From NCBI GenBank assembly GCA_045641625.1, contig JAZUHH010000095.1:6990-70989 (forward strand): 64,000 bases of DNA, read 5' to 3'. The notes under the pieces are model-generated. The model did not search any database and had not been told where the DNA came from. It was given only the letters and a program-made list of their open reading frames with translations. This document shows, one piece after another, positions 34,401-42,505 of this stretch; positions within the stretch are counted from its first letter, which is position 1; each line of letters opens with the position of its first letter. The position numbers and the translations under genes were made by a program. Origin of the DNA: UBA1723 sp045641625. Its GTDB lineage: Bacteria; Bacteroidota; Bacteroidia; Bacteroidales; Paludibacteraceae.

Positions 34401-36834
34401 CAAGGATCTTGAACTCTATCACATTGTCGTTAATAGAAAGAACTGAATCGGAAATTGCCAAAGGATTCTTGTGAGCATCCAACCAAACTGCGTTAGGTCT
34501 TGAGTTGTCACCTGTGATTGTCAACACGTCACCGATACAACCTCTCTCGTTGAATATGTTCTTACCCATTGGGCGGAACACTACAGTCAAAGAAGAGTCA
34601 ACAGCATAAATCGTTGTACATCCAAGACTAGGATATTTTGAAGGATCCGGCTCTGCAACTATGGCGTCAATAGTTGATGCGCTATTTGCAGCAATGACAC
34701 GGAAATCAGTTACACCAACGAAGGAGTTCTTGTCTCTGTTCAATTCAATCTCAATAGACTTCTCTGTTGTATAGTTAGGATATTCAGCACTTGGATTCTT
34801 TGGAGTTATAGTATGCCAAGTCTTGTGATCCTGTGTATATTGGAAACAGTACAAAGGATTAGGAATGTAGTTTGTAATATCATTCTTATTCTCTGCAATG
34901 ATAGTCAAATTTCTATCCTTACCACAAACATATACTGTATCGTTCAAAATCTCTCCGTCAGAAGCATCTGTCATCAACTCAATGTTAGGATAACACAATG
35001 TCACTGAAATATCGTCAAGAAGCACGTCGTTTCCAGCACCTCCGGACATATTGTTTGTAATACGAACCTTATACTTACCTGTAGAACTGCTCAACTTGAA
35101 GGCAGTTGTCATGTGTGCCCAGTTTGGATTTGCATAGGAACGAACAAGAACGTCTCCTGAAGAACATGAACCTACCAAATCATCATCCATATTCAAAATA
35201 TCGAAACGGACATTTACTGGAACTGGATTCAAATCTTCACCTTTATCATTCTTAACTCTCTTTGCGGCATTTGAAACGAATGCCGAGAACAATACGTATG
35301 CATTACTCTGACAATCCTCTGGCAAAGTAAAGCTTCTTTCGTAGATAACCGTATTCTTTGAATTGTTCTCACAGTTCACGAACAACATGGCACCCTGAGT
35401 TGTTGCAGTTGAATTGCCTGTATGGTCAGTTCCATGCCAATAGTCATTATTTCCACAGTCAGACTTTGAAGGGTCAGTGATGATAGCATAATAGCCATCC
35501 TCGACACGGTAACCATTACATGCACCCTCGTTCCAACAAGAGTAGTGCTTGTATCCGTCAGCCGCACAGTCATCCAAATCAAAAGCACCCGAATTAGGGT
35601 CAGTCTTTGCATATTTGTGGTCTGTCACGAAACCGTTAAGGTCCTCAGCCCAATACACACCCTCAATTGGCTCATAGATATCATCCTGCTTATCTGCGCC
35701 ATCCTCATCCTTATAATAGAACACCTTGTCAGTTGTTCCGATATAACCGAAATCATCATAGAACAACACTGTGCTCAATGAATCCGCATCGGCTGTATAG
35801 ATAGAGCGGACCAAAACCTTTTTAGAGAATTTCTTAGGAACGCTTGACCCATCGTAATGAAGAAGTTCAACCTCTACTGTAACCTTGTATTCCTTATTCT
35901 TTTCTGAAACAAGTGTCCAACCCTCGTCTCCCTTAACTACGGCAGAACTCTCGCCGAAAGATGCAGAAGCATCGGGATCGCGCTCCTCGATAGAAATACT
36001 ATAGCTTGGAGCTGTTACATTCTGTACCAAGATGTCAAATGACTCCCAACGGCCAACCTCATGCTCGAATGAGTTCAAAACCTCGACGTTAGGAGAGAAA
36101 GCGATATCGAAATTAGGCTCGACAATGCTAATCTTGTCAACATTTGAATAGATAGTCTTCTTTGCATTTGAATCCGAAGGATCATTGAATGAGATCTGAC
36201 ATCTCACATATCTGTAGTCAAATACCGCCTTGTATGAAAGAGTTTCTTCTGTTGCTCCTTCAATATCAGACCAATCAGATCCATCTACTGAATTCTGCCA
36301 CTGATAATTAAGGTTCAAGGAACTTGCTTCAACAGAAGCCTTTGAACAGAAAGATACTGAATAATCTACATTTGTTCCAAGCTCGTAAGGCTGCTCAACA
36401 TCCTTTTTGATGCCACATGTGTAAACATCCACACTTGGTGCAGTAAAGGACAGCAAGTATGGAACTTGAGTCAAATCAATATAGAAATCAAATGATTCGC
36501 CTGAGGCTTGGAAAACAAAACCTGTCGCATCTTGTGTAGTAATCTTTGAACCCGAAATCTTGAATTCGGTATTCTTCATTGCGACTCCGTTATTTTGGAT
36601 CTCTAATTTAATCTCACCGGATGTGCTCTCGTTCTTGTTAACAGTAACCTTGAAGGCTCTGTTACATGCGTCAACAGACTCTACTGTCGATGATTTGACA
36701 TTCCACCAGTTCTTAACAGTGAAATCCTGAGCGTTAGATTGTAAAGTAAAGCCAAATAGGAACAACAACATTAGACCTATTGTTTTCCCGAAATCTGTCA
36801 AAGTATAACCTTTACCAATAAGCGTGTTTTTCAT
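31483..36834 (-). CDS. Giant T9SS type B cargo protein (surface adhesin-like)
   Basis: The 1783-residue product begins with a signal peptide (cleavage near SNAQD, about residue 36). It contains many Ig/PKD-like beta domains, several with paired cysteines and recurring motifs such as YCEGESAELTLKVENS, CIGEDITLDFKVVN, CSGDEVSLKVTINNS, and SDGE-type turns (WSDGEYAG, WSDGENEN). A region near 400-600 may be a lectin- or lipase-like insert (CNEGACNGYRVEDGYYAI). The last 80 residues (NVITPYNGNPKNDTF ... YEVQIFDRYQQVIFEG ... TYFYIVKKKDGRVLKGT) are a type B (gliding-motility-associated) sorting domain. Export to the cell surface through T9SS is expected; binding target unknown. Confidence 0.9.
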   Translation of the reverse strand: MKNTLIGKGYTLTDFGKTIGLMLLFLFGFTLQSNAQDFTVKNWWNVKSSTVESVDACNRAFKVTVNKNESTSGEIKLEIQNNGVAMKNTEFKISGSKITTQDATGFVFQASGESFDFYIDLTQVPYLLSFTAPSVDVYTCGIKKDVEQPYELGTNVDYSVSFCSKASVEASSLNLNYQWQNSVDGSDWSDIEGATEETLSYKAVFDYRYVRCQISFNDPSDSNAKKTIYSNVDKISIVEPNFDIAFSPNVEVLNSFEHEVGRWESFDILVQNVTAPSYSISIEERDPDASASFGESSAVVKGDEGWTLVSEKNKEYKVTVEVELLHYDGSSVPKKFSKKVLVRSIYTADADSLSTVLFYDDFGYIGTTDKVFYYKDEDGADKQDDIYEPIEGVYWAEDLNGFVTDHKYAKTDPNSGAFDLDDCAADGYKHYSCWNEGACNGYRVEDGYYAIITDPSKSDCGNNDYWHGTDHTGNSTATTQGAMLFVNCENNSKNTVIYERSFTLPEDCQSNAYVLFSAFVSNAAKRVKNDKGEDLNPVPVNVRFDILNMDDDLVGSCSSGDVLVRSYANPNWAHMTTAFKLSSSTGKYKVRITNNMSGGAGNDVLLDDISVTLCYPNIELMTDASDGEILNDTVYVCGKDRNLTIIAENKNDITNYIPNPLYCFQYTQDHKTWHTITPKNPSAEYPNYTTEKSIEIELNRDKNSFVGVTDFRVIAANSASTIDAIVAEPDPSKYPSLGCTTIYAVDSSLTVVFRPMGKNIFNERGCIGDVLTITGDNSRPNAVWLDAHKNPLAISDSVLSINDNVIEFKILESITKANSMTDTLYYMGTEVTACTDTQIIVVEKYKDVEFQCVSDPTYCEFGKVITPVSVEPTTGITYNFHVEGTADAEDQKGESFTIKQLSPEQFDYEVTVVGNASERCPATEKYNFSIYKKFELKLKANNENDTTKVCLSSDGSASDIKLSASKVFKGETPSYDSELTTTYYWYRVDEAGTATLLDKTTEPTYTDKVSENAIYKYFVTASENVCFTPEDATDTKVNKSNDPTANIRKKLEFDFVQNKTDLCIGEDITLDFKVVNALTADTRVLWKEDGNVVKTSTVTPDSYTYAPANNTKFKLGHTMEVSVADQICGGDVKKSLSYTVFQPLKIKLLSDAVEYNDRKQKCISSDNEDNFVNAWVEVEAGDPVRYIWSDGEYAGLVAKRQFIVKPGTNNLSVVAQDDVCNKSDDETSNDGIEVIAQKPITISLSADRKQYCEGESAELTLKVENSLANDLESIWSEENTKVYTNNGVTVTQNHVVSNSGTAKVSKTMEAKVLDEICLSPADYVKATVSYDIFKKIKFNLTSDAANNEICMVPGEVNKVKLTATTTQGNPTKWIWSDGENENETVRDFVVKVGKNTIDVKAYDDVCSKIGEPSGFEAEIEDIDIQAREPIVVTLGLQGGRQVMCSGDEVSLKVTINNSMPDAKTYLTWSEEHGQGNGLYLNGSYVTSSWTPAVGSTTIKVTAVDAEKAICPAESASYTVSAQTSTTIKLDADNYAVCQDLAEEDTKQFITLTATVLTGIPTTIILTEESGDTIVKPVKDGKAEFEVLPTKNHIYSAYGSDEICKTSFSAKAPEVTVTHKLDLSLMAKEQEVQMGDSVRLRAYTTLPYDGLYHWVMVDPDDKDYGKTESHKFNKRLKEDGEYTYRVSVNNGNCGSVKSNKVTVYVADYNIVPNVITPYNGNPKNDTFMKGYEVQIFDRYQQVIFEGPDGWDATYRGQIATPGTYFYIVKKKDGRVLKGTVEVYK

Positions 36835-37014
36835 TATTCTAGTATTAATCGAGCAATCAAAATCTATATTCCGATAGTAATTCGGCCGCTAAAATAATAA
36901 ATAGTTATCAAAAAAGACTATTAAACAACATTATTTTGACTATAATTTGTCAAATTTTACCTATTTGTATGTTATTTAGCATAAGAAATGTTAAAAAAAC
37001 TTAATTTTTTTGTT

Positions 37015-37758
37015 TTATAAAAACTCAATTTCCTTGAAAACAAACTCATATTTATTTGAAGAGGCATCTTTTGCGCAAAGAGTGCCGTCCATTTTCACGT
37101 CGTCTATTCTCAAAGACTTGACTTCTCCGCTCCCGACAATTCGGTAAGGGCAAAACTCCCTGTATCTATATAGTTTGGAAAGATAAGATTCCTTAAGTTC
37201 TTCGAATCTCGAGTTTCTCAGCATCTCATATCTGCCGTTTATGTGGGAGAACAAGCTATTCATTGCCTCCTCCAGATTCAGGTCTTTGCCTATCAGCATT
37301 GCAACGGATATCGGATTGGGCGCATCGGACACAAACTTCACCTGGTTGACATTCAAGCCTATGCCTACTGTACAAGTGTCAATCTCTCTGCCAGAAATCA
37401 CGTTCTCAATAAGGATGCCGCAAATCTTGCTGTCATTCACATAGATATCGTTGGGCCACTTGATCTTCACGCCACCTATTCCGATACCTTCAAGGTAGTC
37501 AGCAATTCCCAAAGACGTAGCCATCGACAAAAAGAAGTGCCTTTGAATATCAAGGAAAGACGGACGCAGCAAGAGCGAAAAGGTCAGGTTCTTTCCATCC
37601 TCACTCTCCCAGTGATTTCCGACTTGTCCCTTTCCCGCTGTCTGGCAAACCGCCCTGACTACAGTACCCTCCACCAGTGAAGGACACTGCATGAGCAAAT
37701 CTGACATTGTTTCGTTTGTAGATTTCAGTTCTGGTTTCGTGATAAGGAACAGTTCCAT
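37015..37758 (-). CDS. birA: Biotin--[acetyl-CoA-carboxylase] ligase (no HTH domain)
   Basis: This 247-residue class I-type ligase has no N-terminal helix-turn-helix, so it should not act as a repressor. The biotin/ATP loop is seen as CQTAGKGQVGNHWES; the usual GRGRxG is GKGQVG here. Further motifs are VKIKWPNDIYVNDSKICGIL with the catalytic lysine region, and VGIGLNVN. It attaches biotin to carboxylase carrier proteins. I chose ATG 37758 because homology begins at MELFLITK; an upstream in-frame ATG (37839) would add 27 residues with no family match and overlap cysE by 70 bp. It follows cysE after 8 bp. Confidence 0.9.
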   Translation of the reverse strand: MELFLITKPELKSTNETMSDLLMQCPSLVEGTVVRAVCQTAGKGQVGNHWESEDGKNLTFSLLLRPSFLDIQRHFFLSMATSLGIADYLEGIGIGGVKIKWPNDIYVNDSKICGILIENVISGREIDTCTVGIGLNVNQVKFVSDAPNPISVAMLIGKDLNLEEAMNSLFSHINGRYEMLRNSRFEELKESYLSKLYRYREFCPYRIVGSGEVKSLRIDDVKMDGTLCAKDASSNKYEFVFKEIEFL

Positions 37759-37766
37759 AGGTCCGG

Positions 37767-38675
37767 TTAAATTGGTTTGTTCTCTGCTGTCTTCTGCTGG
37801 ACAACCTTGCCTCCGTCCGGAACATCGTGAGTAACCCAAACATTACCTCCGATCACTGCGCCTTCGCCAATAGTGATGCGTCCAAGAATAGTCGCGTTGG
37901 CATAAACAACGACATTGTCCTTGATGATAGGGTGACGAGGCAAGTCCTTGATAGGATTACCGTTCTCGTCAAGCTGGAAGCTCTTTGCTCCCAAAGTGAC
38001 TCCCTGATAAAGCTTCACATGGTTTCCAAGAATTGCAGTCTCTCCTACCACCACACCTGTTCCGTGGTCAATTGTAAAGTAAGAACCGATCTTTGCACCT
38101 GGATGAATGTCAATACCTGTTTCAGAATGAGCCATTTCGCTGATCATTCTTGGAATATACGGAACTCCGAGAACAAGGAGCTGATGGGCAATTCTATAGC
38201 TTGAAATAGTACGGACTGCAGGATAGCACAAGAAAATTTCTGCCCTGCTCTTTGCCGCCGGATCACCTATATAGGCAGCCTCAACGTCTGTAATCAGAAG
38301 TTCTCTCAACTTGGGGAGCTCGCTTACGAAATCAGTCACAATCTGCTGGCTTTTTTCCCTTAGCTTGCACATGTCGATTGACTCGTTGTCTGTATCGAAG
38401 CATAGTCCGGCAAGCACCTGGACATAAAGCAGGTTTGCCAACTTTTCGAGCTGACAGCCTATGTGGTATTTGATTGTGATCATCTCGACCTCGCTATTTC
38501 CAAAATAGCCGGGGAATAGGACAGAACGAGTTAGGTTTACAATCTCCCTCAATCTTTCGTTCGAAGGGAAAGACACACCAGGCACGTGCTGATGGTACAC
38601 ATCCTTAAAACTATCGTAATCAGAAAGTTCATCAACAACTTTCAAGAACACATCCTCTCTATATCTCTGACTCAT
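37767..38675 (-). CDS. cysE: Serine O-acetyltransferase
   Basis: This protein of about 302 residues has a helical N-terminal domain and a C-terminal left-handed beta-helix of hexapeptide repeats. The signature DIHPGAKIGSYFTIDHGTG and GETAILGNHVKLYQGVTLGAKSF contains the catalytic Asp/His pair. It acetylates serine with acetyl-CoA, the first step of cysteine synthesis. The N-terminal extension (QRYREDVFLKVVDELS) makes it longer than E. coli CysE and like the EpsC-type of Bacteroidota. The ATG at 38675 lies inside a longer frame (38720) and is preferred because it follows the ctpA stop by 4 bp. Confidence 0.92.
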   Translation of the reverse strand: MSQRYREDVFLKVVDELSDYDSFKDVYHQHVPGVSFPSNERLREIVNLTRSVLFPGYFGNSEVEMITIKYHIGCQLEKLANLLYVQVLAGLCFDTDNESIDMCKLREKSQQIVTDFVSELPKLRELLITDVEAAYIGDPAAKSRAEIFLCYPAVRTISSYRIAHQLLVLGVPYIPRMISEMAHSETGIDIHPGAKIGSYFTIDHGTGVVVGETAILGNHVKLYQGVTLGAKSFQLDENGNPIKDLPRHPIIKDNVVVYANATILGRITIGEGAVIGGNVWVTHDVPDGGKVVQQKTAENKPI

Positions 38676-38679
38676 ATTC

Positions 38680-40311
38680 CTATTTCTTAAGAATTTCTTT
38701 GATTTTAGTATCGTCCTCAATTACTTCTATCGCAGCCTTTATCATAGCGTCGTACTTAAGCTCGCTCTCAGCAGCACCGCGCTGGTAAAGGACACGCTTG
38801 ATGTATTCGTATTCGATTAAGCTGACGATGTCGTCTTTTGCCTTTTCAAGTTCAAGGTCCTGGCAATGGGACAAAGCCAACTCCAAAGCCTTGAACTCCT
38901 TCTCGGCTACGTCATATACGCTGTCCTTCTTTGCCACTTCCACCAACTTCTTCAAGTATTCCTCTGGCACTGTGTTATAGCTGAAATCCGAATTTTGGAC
39001 AAAAACCTTGAACTCGTCCCAATCCTTGAACTCGAACTGCTCCACACTCTTCGGAGCTATCGGATGAGACTTCTCGTACTGGGTTACATAGTCGAAGATG
39101 ATATTCTTTACGTATAGATGGTATGAAATCTCTGAACCATCCTTCTTCTTGAAGCTGACATCTGGAAGGATTCCGCAACCATCACGAACGATTCTTCCGT
39201 TCTTAGTCTTGAACTCAGTTGTCAGGCTGTCTGGAATTCTCTCCGGATTTCCGTTCTTGTCTCTGTTCGCATAGTCAATGGCCTGAATGCAGCGTCCGGA
39301 AGGGATATGGTACTTTGAGATAGTAAGCTTCAAGGAACCTCCGTAAGGAAGGTCTCGAGTTGTCTGCACAAGTCCCTTACCATAAGTACGCTCACCCATT
39401 ATCACAGCTCTGTCCAAATCCTGGAAAGCACCTGAAACAACCTCGGAAGCGCTGGCACTACCCTCGTCAACCATAACAAGAATAGGAATCTCCAAGTCAA
39501 GAGGGTCGATTTGTGAAGTATATGTCTCAGCCCAACTTGAAAGCTTTGGCTTGGTATATACTATCTTCTCGCCCTTGTTTACGAACATGCTCACAATGGA
39601 AACTGCCTCCGAAAGAATTCCTCCCGGATTGTCTCGCAAATCAATTACCAGTCTCTCCATTCCCTGCTTCTTTAGCTTCAAGAACTCTGTCTTGAATTCT
39701 GCGGCAACTCCCTTAGTGAAAGAAGTTATTCTGATGACACCAGTTTTGTCGGAAATCATCTTTGCCACCGGAATAGAGGAAATAGTGATTTTGTCTCTTA
39801 TGATCGAGATTGTCTTCTCCTTTCCGTCAGAGGCAGACACGATACGCACCTTCGCCTCAGTAGAAGGAAGTCCGCGCAAATGGTCAGACACATCGGACAC
39901 GGAAGCTCCCTTGCAGTCGAAAGTGTCAACCTTCAGGATCACATCTCCGACCTTTATGCCTGCCTTATGGCTTGGAGTGCCTTCGTAAACCTCTGTTATG
40001 TAGATCTTGTCATCCCTCTTCGTAATTACCGAGCCCACACCCGCGTACTCTCCAGTAGTCATGAACTTGAAGTCCTTCTGGCCCTGCTCAGGAATGTAAA
40101 CTGTATATGGATCTATCGAAGAAAGCATACTCTTGATACCCTTGTTCATCAAATCCTTGATGTTCAATGTATCAGCATAGTACATGTCAAGCTCGCGAGT
40201 TACGGTAGAGAATATGTCTATTCCCTCGGAAATCTGAGCTTCATGAGAATTGGCAAAAACCGAATTGACACATAGGAAAAGTGTCGATAGTATAGAGAAT
40301 TTCTTAATCAT
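38680..40311 (-). CDS. ctpA: S41-family carboxyl-terminal processing protease
   Basis: This 543-residue exported protease has a signal peptide (VNSVFANSHEA). A PDZ domain (about 80-170, VGSVITKRDDKIYITEVYEGTPSHKAGIKVGD) is followed by the S41 catalytic core. The nucleophile is in VDEGSASASEVVSGAF and the general-base lysine in ERTYGKGLVQTTR. CtpA/Prc enzymes trim C-termini of periplasmic proteins. ATG 40311 is chosen because the -7 box at 40336-40343 puts transcription start within a few bases of the alternative upstream ATG (40338). Downstream, cysE and birA follow with tiny gaps, so all three likely form one operon. Confidence 0.93.
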   Translation of the reverse strand: MIKKFSILSTLFLCVNSVFANSHEAQISEGIDIFSTVTRELDMYYADTLNIKDLMNKGIKSMLSSIDPYTVYIPEQGQKDFKFMTTGEYAGVGSVITKRDDKIYITEVYEGTPSHKAGIKVGDVILKVDTFDCKGASVSDVSDHLRGLPSTEAKVRIVSASDGKEKTISIIRDKITISSIPVAKMISDKTGVIRITSFTKGVAAEFKTEFLKLKKQGMERLVIDLRDNPGGILSEAVSIVSMFVNKGEKIVYTKPKLSSWAETYTSQIDPLDLEIPILVMVDEGSASASEVVSGAFQDLDRAVIMGERTYGKGLVQTTRDLPYGGSLKLTISKYHIPSGRCIQAIDYANRDKNGNPERIPDSLTTEFKTKNGRIVRDGCGILPDVSFKKKDGSEISYHLYVKNIIFDYVTQYEKSHPIAPKSVEQFEFKDWDEFKVFVQNSDFSYNTVPEEYLKKLVEVAKKDSVYDVAEKEFKALELALSHCQDLELEKAKDDIVSLIEYEYIKRVLYQRGAAESELKYDAMIKAAIEVIEDDTKIKEILKK

Positions 40312-40335
40312 ACCCGTCCTTAGTATATTTTGTGG

Positions 40336-40343
40336 CAAAGATA
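40336..40343 (-). promoter_or_regulatory. -7 promoter box for ctpA-cysE-birA
   Basis: TATCTTTG (minus strand), followed by CC, is an exact TAnnTTTG match. It overlaps the longer-frame ATG at 40338, which supports the shorter start at 40311. Confidence 0.65.
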
Positions 40344-40639
40344 ATAAAAAATGCCGACAATCAAGATTTTACTTTGTTTTTTAATCAATCATCTTTCCCC
40401 GAGCCTTTATTCTTGCAAGAATAATCTGGCTCAGTTCTTCAAAGACTGACTCATAAATCAAAAGTCCACTGCCACCAAAGGAGCGCACACAAAACTGCAC
40501 ACAACAACAATAGACATAAGATAATGCAGATGAAAACAAAAAGAGATGAACGGTCTTAAAGGCCTAACAATAAACTAAAAAAACGGAATTCTACTAAAGT
40601 ATTTGACTTATTATTCCTTACAGAATCGCAGAGAACTGC
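40344..40639. other. Intergenic region between ctpA promoter and trmH
   Basis: About 300 bp with no convincing gene. It contains a perfect 14-bp palindrome ATTCTTGCAAGAAT (40409-40422). A minus-strand frame (about 40385-40570) is open without an ATG. No clear terminator with a T tract was found for the trmH operon. Confidence 0.4.
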
Positions 40640-41389
40640 CTATCTTCTTCTGAATTCCGACAAAGTAATGGCTGTTGCCGTGGATACATTAAGGCTTTCA
40701 CTAGTAGCTCTGCCAAGCGGAAAGTTAGGAATGAACAGCTTGTGGGAAACGCACTGCTTCACCGAATCGCTGATTCCATTTCCCTCGTTACCCATTACCA
40801 CGACACCTTCCTTGCCAAGCTCAACGTCATAGATTGTCTTGTCCTCCAAAAATGTGCCGTACACTGGCATAGTTTCCCTCAACTCAGAAAGAACTTGCGG
40901 AAGATCAACATAATGGACATTCACTCTTGCAATCGCGCCCATTGTCGCCTGTACGACTTTTGGGTTCCACACATCGGCAGTGTCATGCGAGCAGATCACA
41001 TTCTCAACTCCGAACCAGTCACAAAGACGTATTATTGTCCCAAGATTTCCCGGATCTTGAACAGTATCAAGAGCTACGGTTAGCTTCCCCTTCAATTCCG
41101 AGATGACGAAAGGCTTTACGGTCTTTCTCAACACAGCTATGGCTCCTTGTGAAGCCTGAAGCAGAGACGCTTTCTCTATCTCCTGCTTTGAAGCCACTAC
41201 TATTTCTGATTTCGTCAAAGGCTTAAGTTCCTGGGCGTACTCTTCGATGCAGACAACGAACTGCGCATCAAAATAAGGCAGAATATCCCTTATCGTCTTT
41301 ATGCCTTCAGCAACAAACAAAGACTCCTCATCCCTCACCTTTTTGCGGGCAAGAGACTGAATGAGCTTTATTTGATTCTTGGTAAGCAT
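40640..41389 (-). CDS. TrmH-family (SpoU) RNA methyltransferase
   Basis: This 249-residue protein has an N-terminal substrate-binding domain (RKKVRDEESLFVAEGIKTI) and a knotted SPOUT domain with all three family motifs: VQDPGNLGTIIRLCDWFG, VMGNEGNGISDSV and IPNFPLGRATSESLNVSTATAI. It transfers methyl from SAM to a ribose 2'-OH in rRNA or tRNA; the target nucleotide is not predictable. It overlaps the DUF4827 stop codon by one base and is the last gene of the nrnA-FKBP-DUF4827-trmH operon. Confidence 0.92.
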   Translation of the reverse strand: MLTKNQIKLIQSLARKKVRDEESLFVAEGIKTIRDILPYFDAQFVVCIEEYAQELKPLTKSEIVVASKQEIEKASLLQASQGAIAVLRKTVKPFVISELKGKLTVALDTVQDPGNLGTIIRLCDWFGVENVICSHDTADVWNPKVVQATMGAIARVNVHYVDLPQVLSELRETMPVYGTFLEDKTIYDVELGKEGVVVMGNEGNGISDSVKQCVSHKLFIPNFPLGRATSESLNVSTATAITLSEFRRR

Positions 41390-41976
41390 TATTCAACGTT
41401 AACTAGACGGATTTCGTACAACATAGGTGTGTACTGGTCCTTGTCACTCAACACTCTGTTATTGATTGTCGAATTTTCTCCGTTTCCGATCTTGAATGAA
41501 ATTAGGGCCTTGCACTTGCCTCCCTTACGAAGATAGCGCACAGCCTCCTGGAATCCAACGCCATAAGTGTACGAAGAGCCTGGACTGCTCTGAATCAAGA
41601 ATGACTGAGGGGAAACCGAATACTTCTCGCTTGTACTGTAAACCAACTGGTCCCACAAGTTGTAGCCATCATACCTGACATACGCACGAGACGAGATCTT
41701 TGGCTCCGGCGCTGTCGTGTCGCCCAAAGAAATCTGATGGTAAAGAAGTCCCGAAGGAGTCTTATAATAGATAGTGTCACCATTCTCGTCGAGCCATTCA
41801 CCCTGGATATTCTCTGGTCTGAACGACACCACCTTGATTTTTTTGCGCTTGATAAACTTGTCCATCAGCTCGTTCTCATCATGAACATAGTCAGCATATC
41901 TCTTGTCTCTGTCGCAAGAAGAGAAAGCAAGGACAGCCGCTAGAGAAACAAACACAACGTATAAGAACTTCTTCAT
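41389..41976 (-). CDS. DUF4827 lipoprotein
   Basis: This 195-residue lipoprotein has signal MKKFLYVVFVSLAAVLAFSSC with Cys20 as lipidation site. The mature part matches what I recall of DUF4827, a Bacteroidales-specific family found next to FKBP-type lipoproteins, and it has a similar beta-rich composition. No catalytic motif is visible. The sequence after Cys (DRDKRY) lacks the poly-acidic surface signal, so a periplasmic-facing location is likely. It lies 1 bp after the FKBP lipoprotein and overlaps trmH. A role in envelope protein folding is inferred from the neighbour only. Confidence 0.75.
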   Translation of the reverse strand: MKKFLYVVFVSLAAVLAFSSCDRDKRYADYVHDENELMDKFIKRKKIKVVSFRPENIQGEWLDENGDTIYYKTPSGLLYHQISLGDTTAPEPKISSRAYVRYDGYNLWDQLVYSTSEKYSVSPQSFLIQSSPGSSYTYGVGFQEAVRYLRKGGKCKALISFKIGNGENSTINNRVLSDKDQYTPMLYEIRLVNVE

Positions 41977-41977
41977 C

Positions 41978-42505
41978 TTAAATTTCTTCTAATATCTTCA
42001 ATACTACTATTTTACAAACTATAGGTGTGCGAGGAGGAACACATGAATTGCCGATGACACCATACGCCCAGTGAGACTGGATCAGGAACTCTCCGACTCC
42101 GCCTTCCCCTAGCAACAGCAACGATTCCTCGATTCCCTTGGGCAATTCGCTCTTTCCAACAACGACTTTTGCAAGTTTCTTGTCATAGTTGCTGCACCAG
42201 TTCCCGTCAAGAGTACGAACTGAATACAGGAACTTCACCTTGTCGGTCTTCTTAATGAGCCTTGATGAGCCAGGCTTGATAATTCTGTAACGCAAGGAAT
42301 ATAGGGAACTGTCAGGATATACTCCAAGAGAATCTGCGTAATGGAGGATTTCTTCCCTCTCTAGCTCCACGCCCTCCTTGTTAAGGTTTTCAAAAGCTAC
42401 TGTCTCTTGTCCTCGCTTAATTTTGTTCTGAGGAACCTGGGCTGCAGGCTCGCCACATGCGACAAGCACAACTAGCGACAAGAAATATAACAGCTGTTTA
42501 ACCAT
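41978..42505 (-). CDS. FKBP-type peptidyl-prolyl isomerase lipoprotein
   Basis: This 175-residue lipoprotein has the signal ending VVLVACGEPAA (Cys17). Residues about 75-175 form an FKBP domain with DKVKFLYSVRTLDG, LPKGIEESLLLLGEGG and WAYGVIGNSCVPPRTPIVCKI, although the canonical GxDQxI region is changed. FKBPs catalyse cis-trans prolyl isomerisation; this one would act in the periplasm. It overlaps the 3' end of nrnA by 8 bp and directly precedes the DUF4827 gene. Catalytic activity is uncertain because several active-site aromatics are not obvious. Confidence 0.82.
   Translation of the reverse strand: MVKQLLYFLSLVVLVACGEPAAQVPQNKIKRGQETVAFENLNKEGVELEREEILHYADSLGVYPDSSLYSLRYRIIKPGSSRLIKKTDKVKFLYSVRTLDGNWCSNYDKKLAKVVVGKSELPKGIEESLLLLGEGGVGEFLIQSHWAYGVIGNSCVPPRTPIVCKIVVLKILEEI

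Noticed and set aside
40409..40422. Perfect palindrome ATTCTTGCAAGAAT
   Set aside because: Only one copy was seen and it is far from a promoter box, so a chance palindrome is as likely as an operator.
40385..40570. Minus-strand open frame ending in a protein-like tail (LSQIILARIKARGKMID)
   Set aside because: It has no ATG, its upstream part is rich in Cys, Phe and Val like random sequence, and no promoter or family match was found. It could be a decayed gene end, but cannot be supported.
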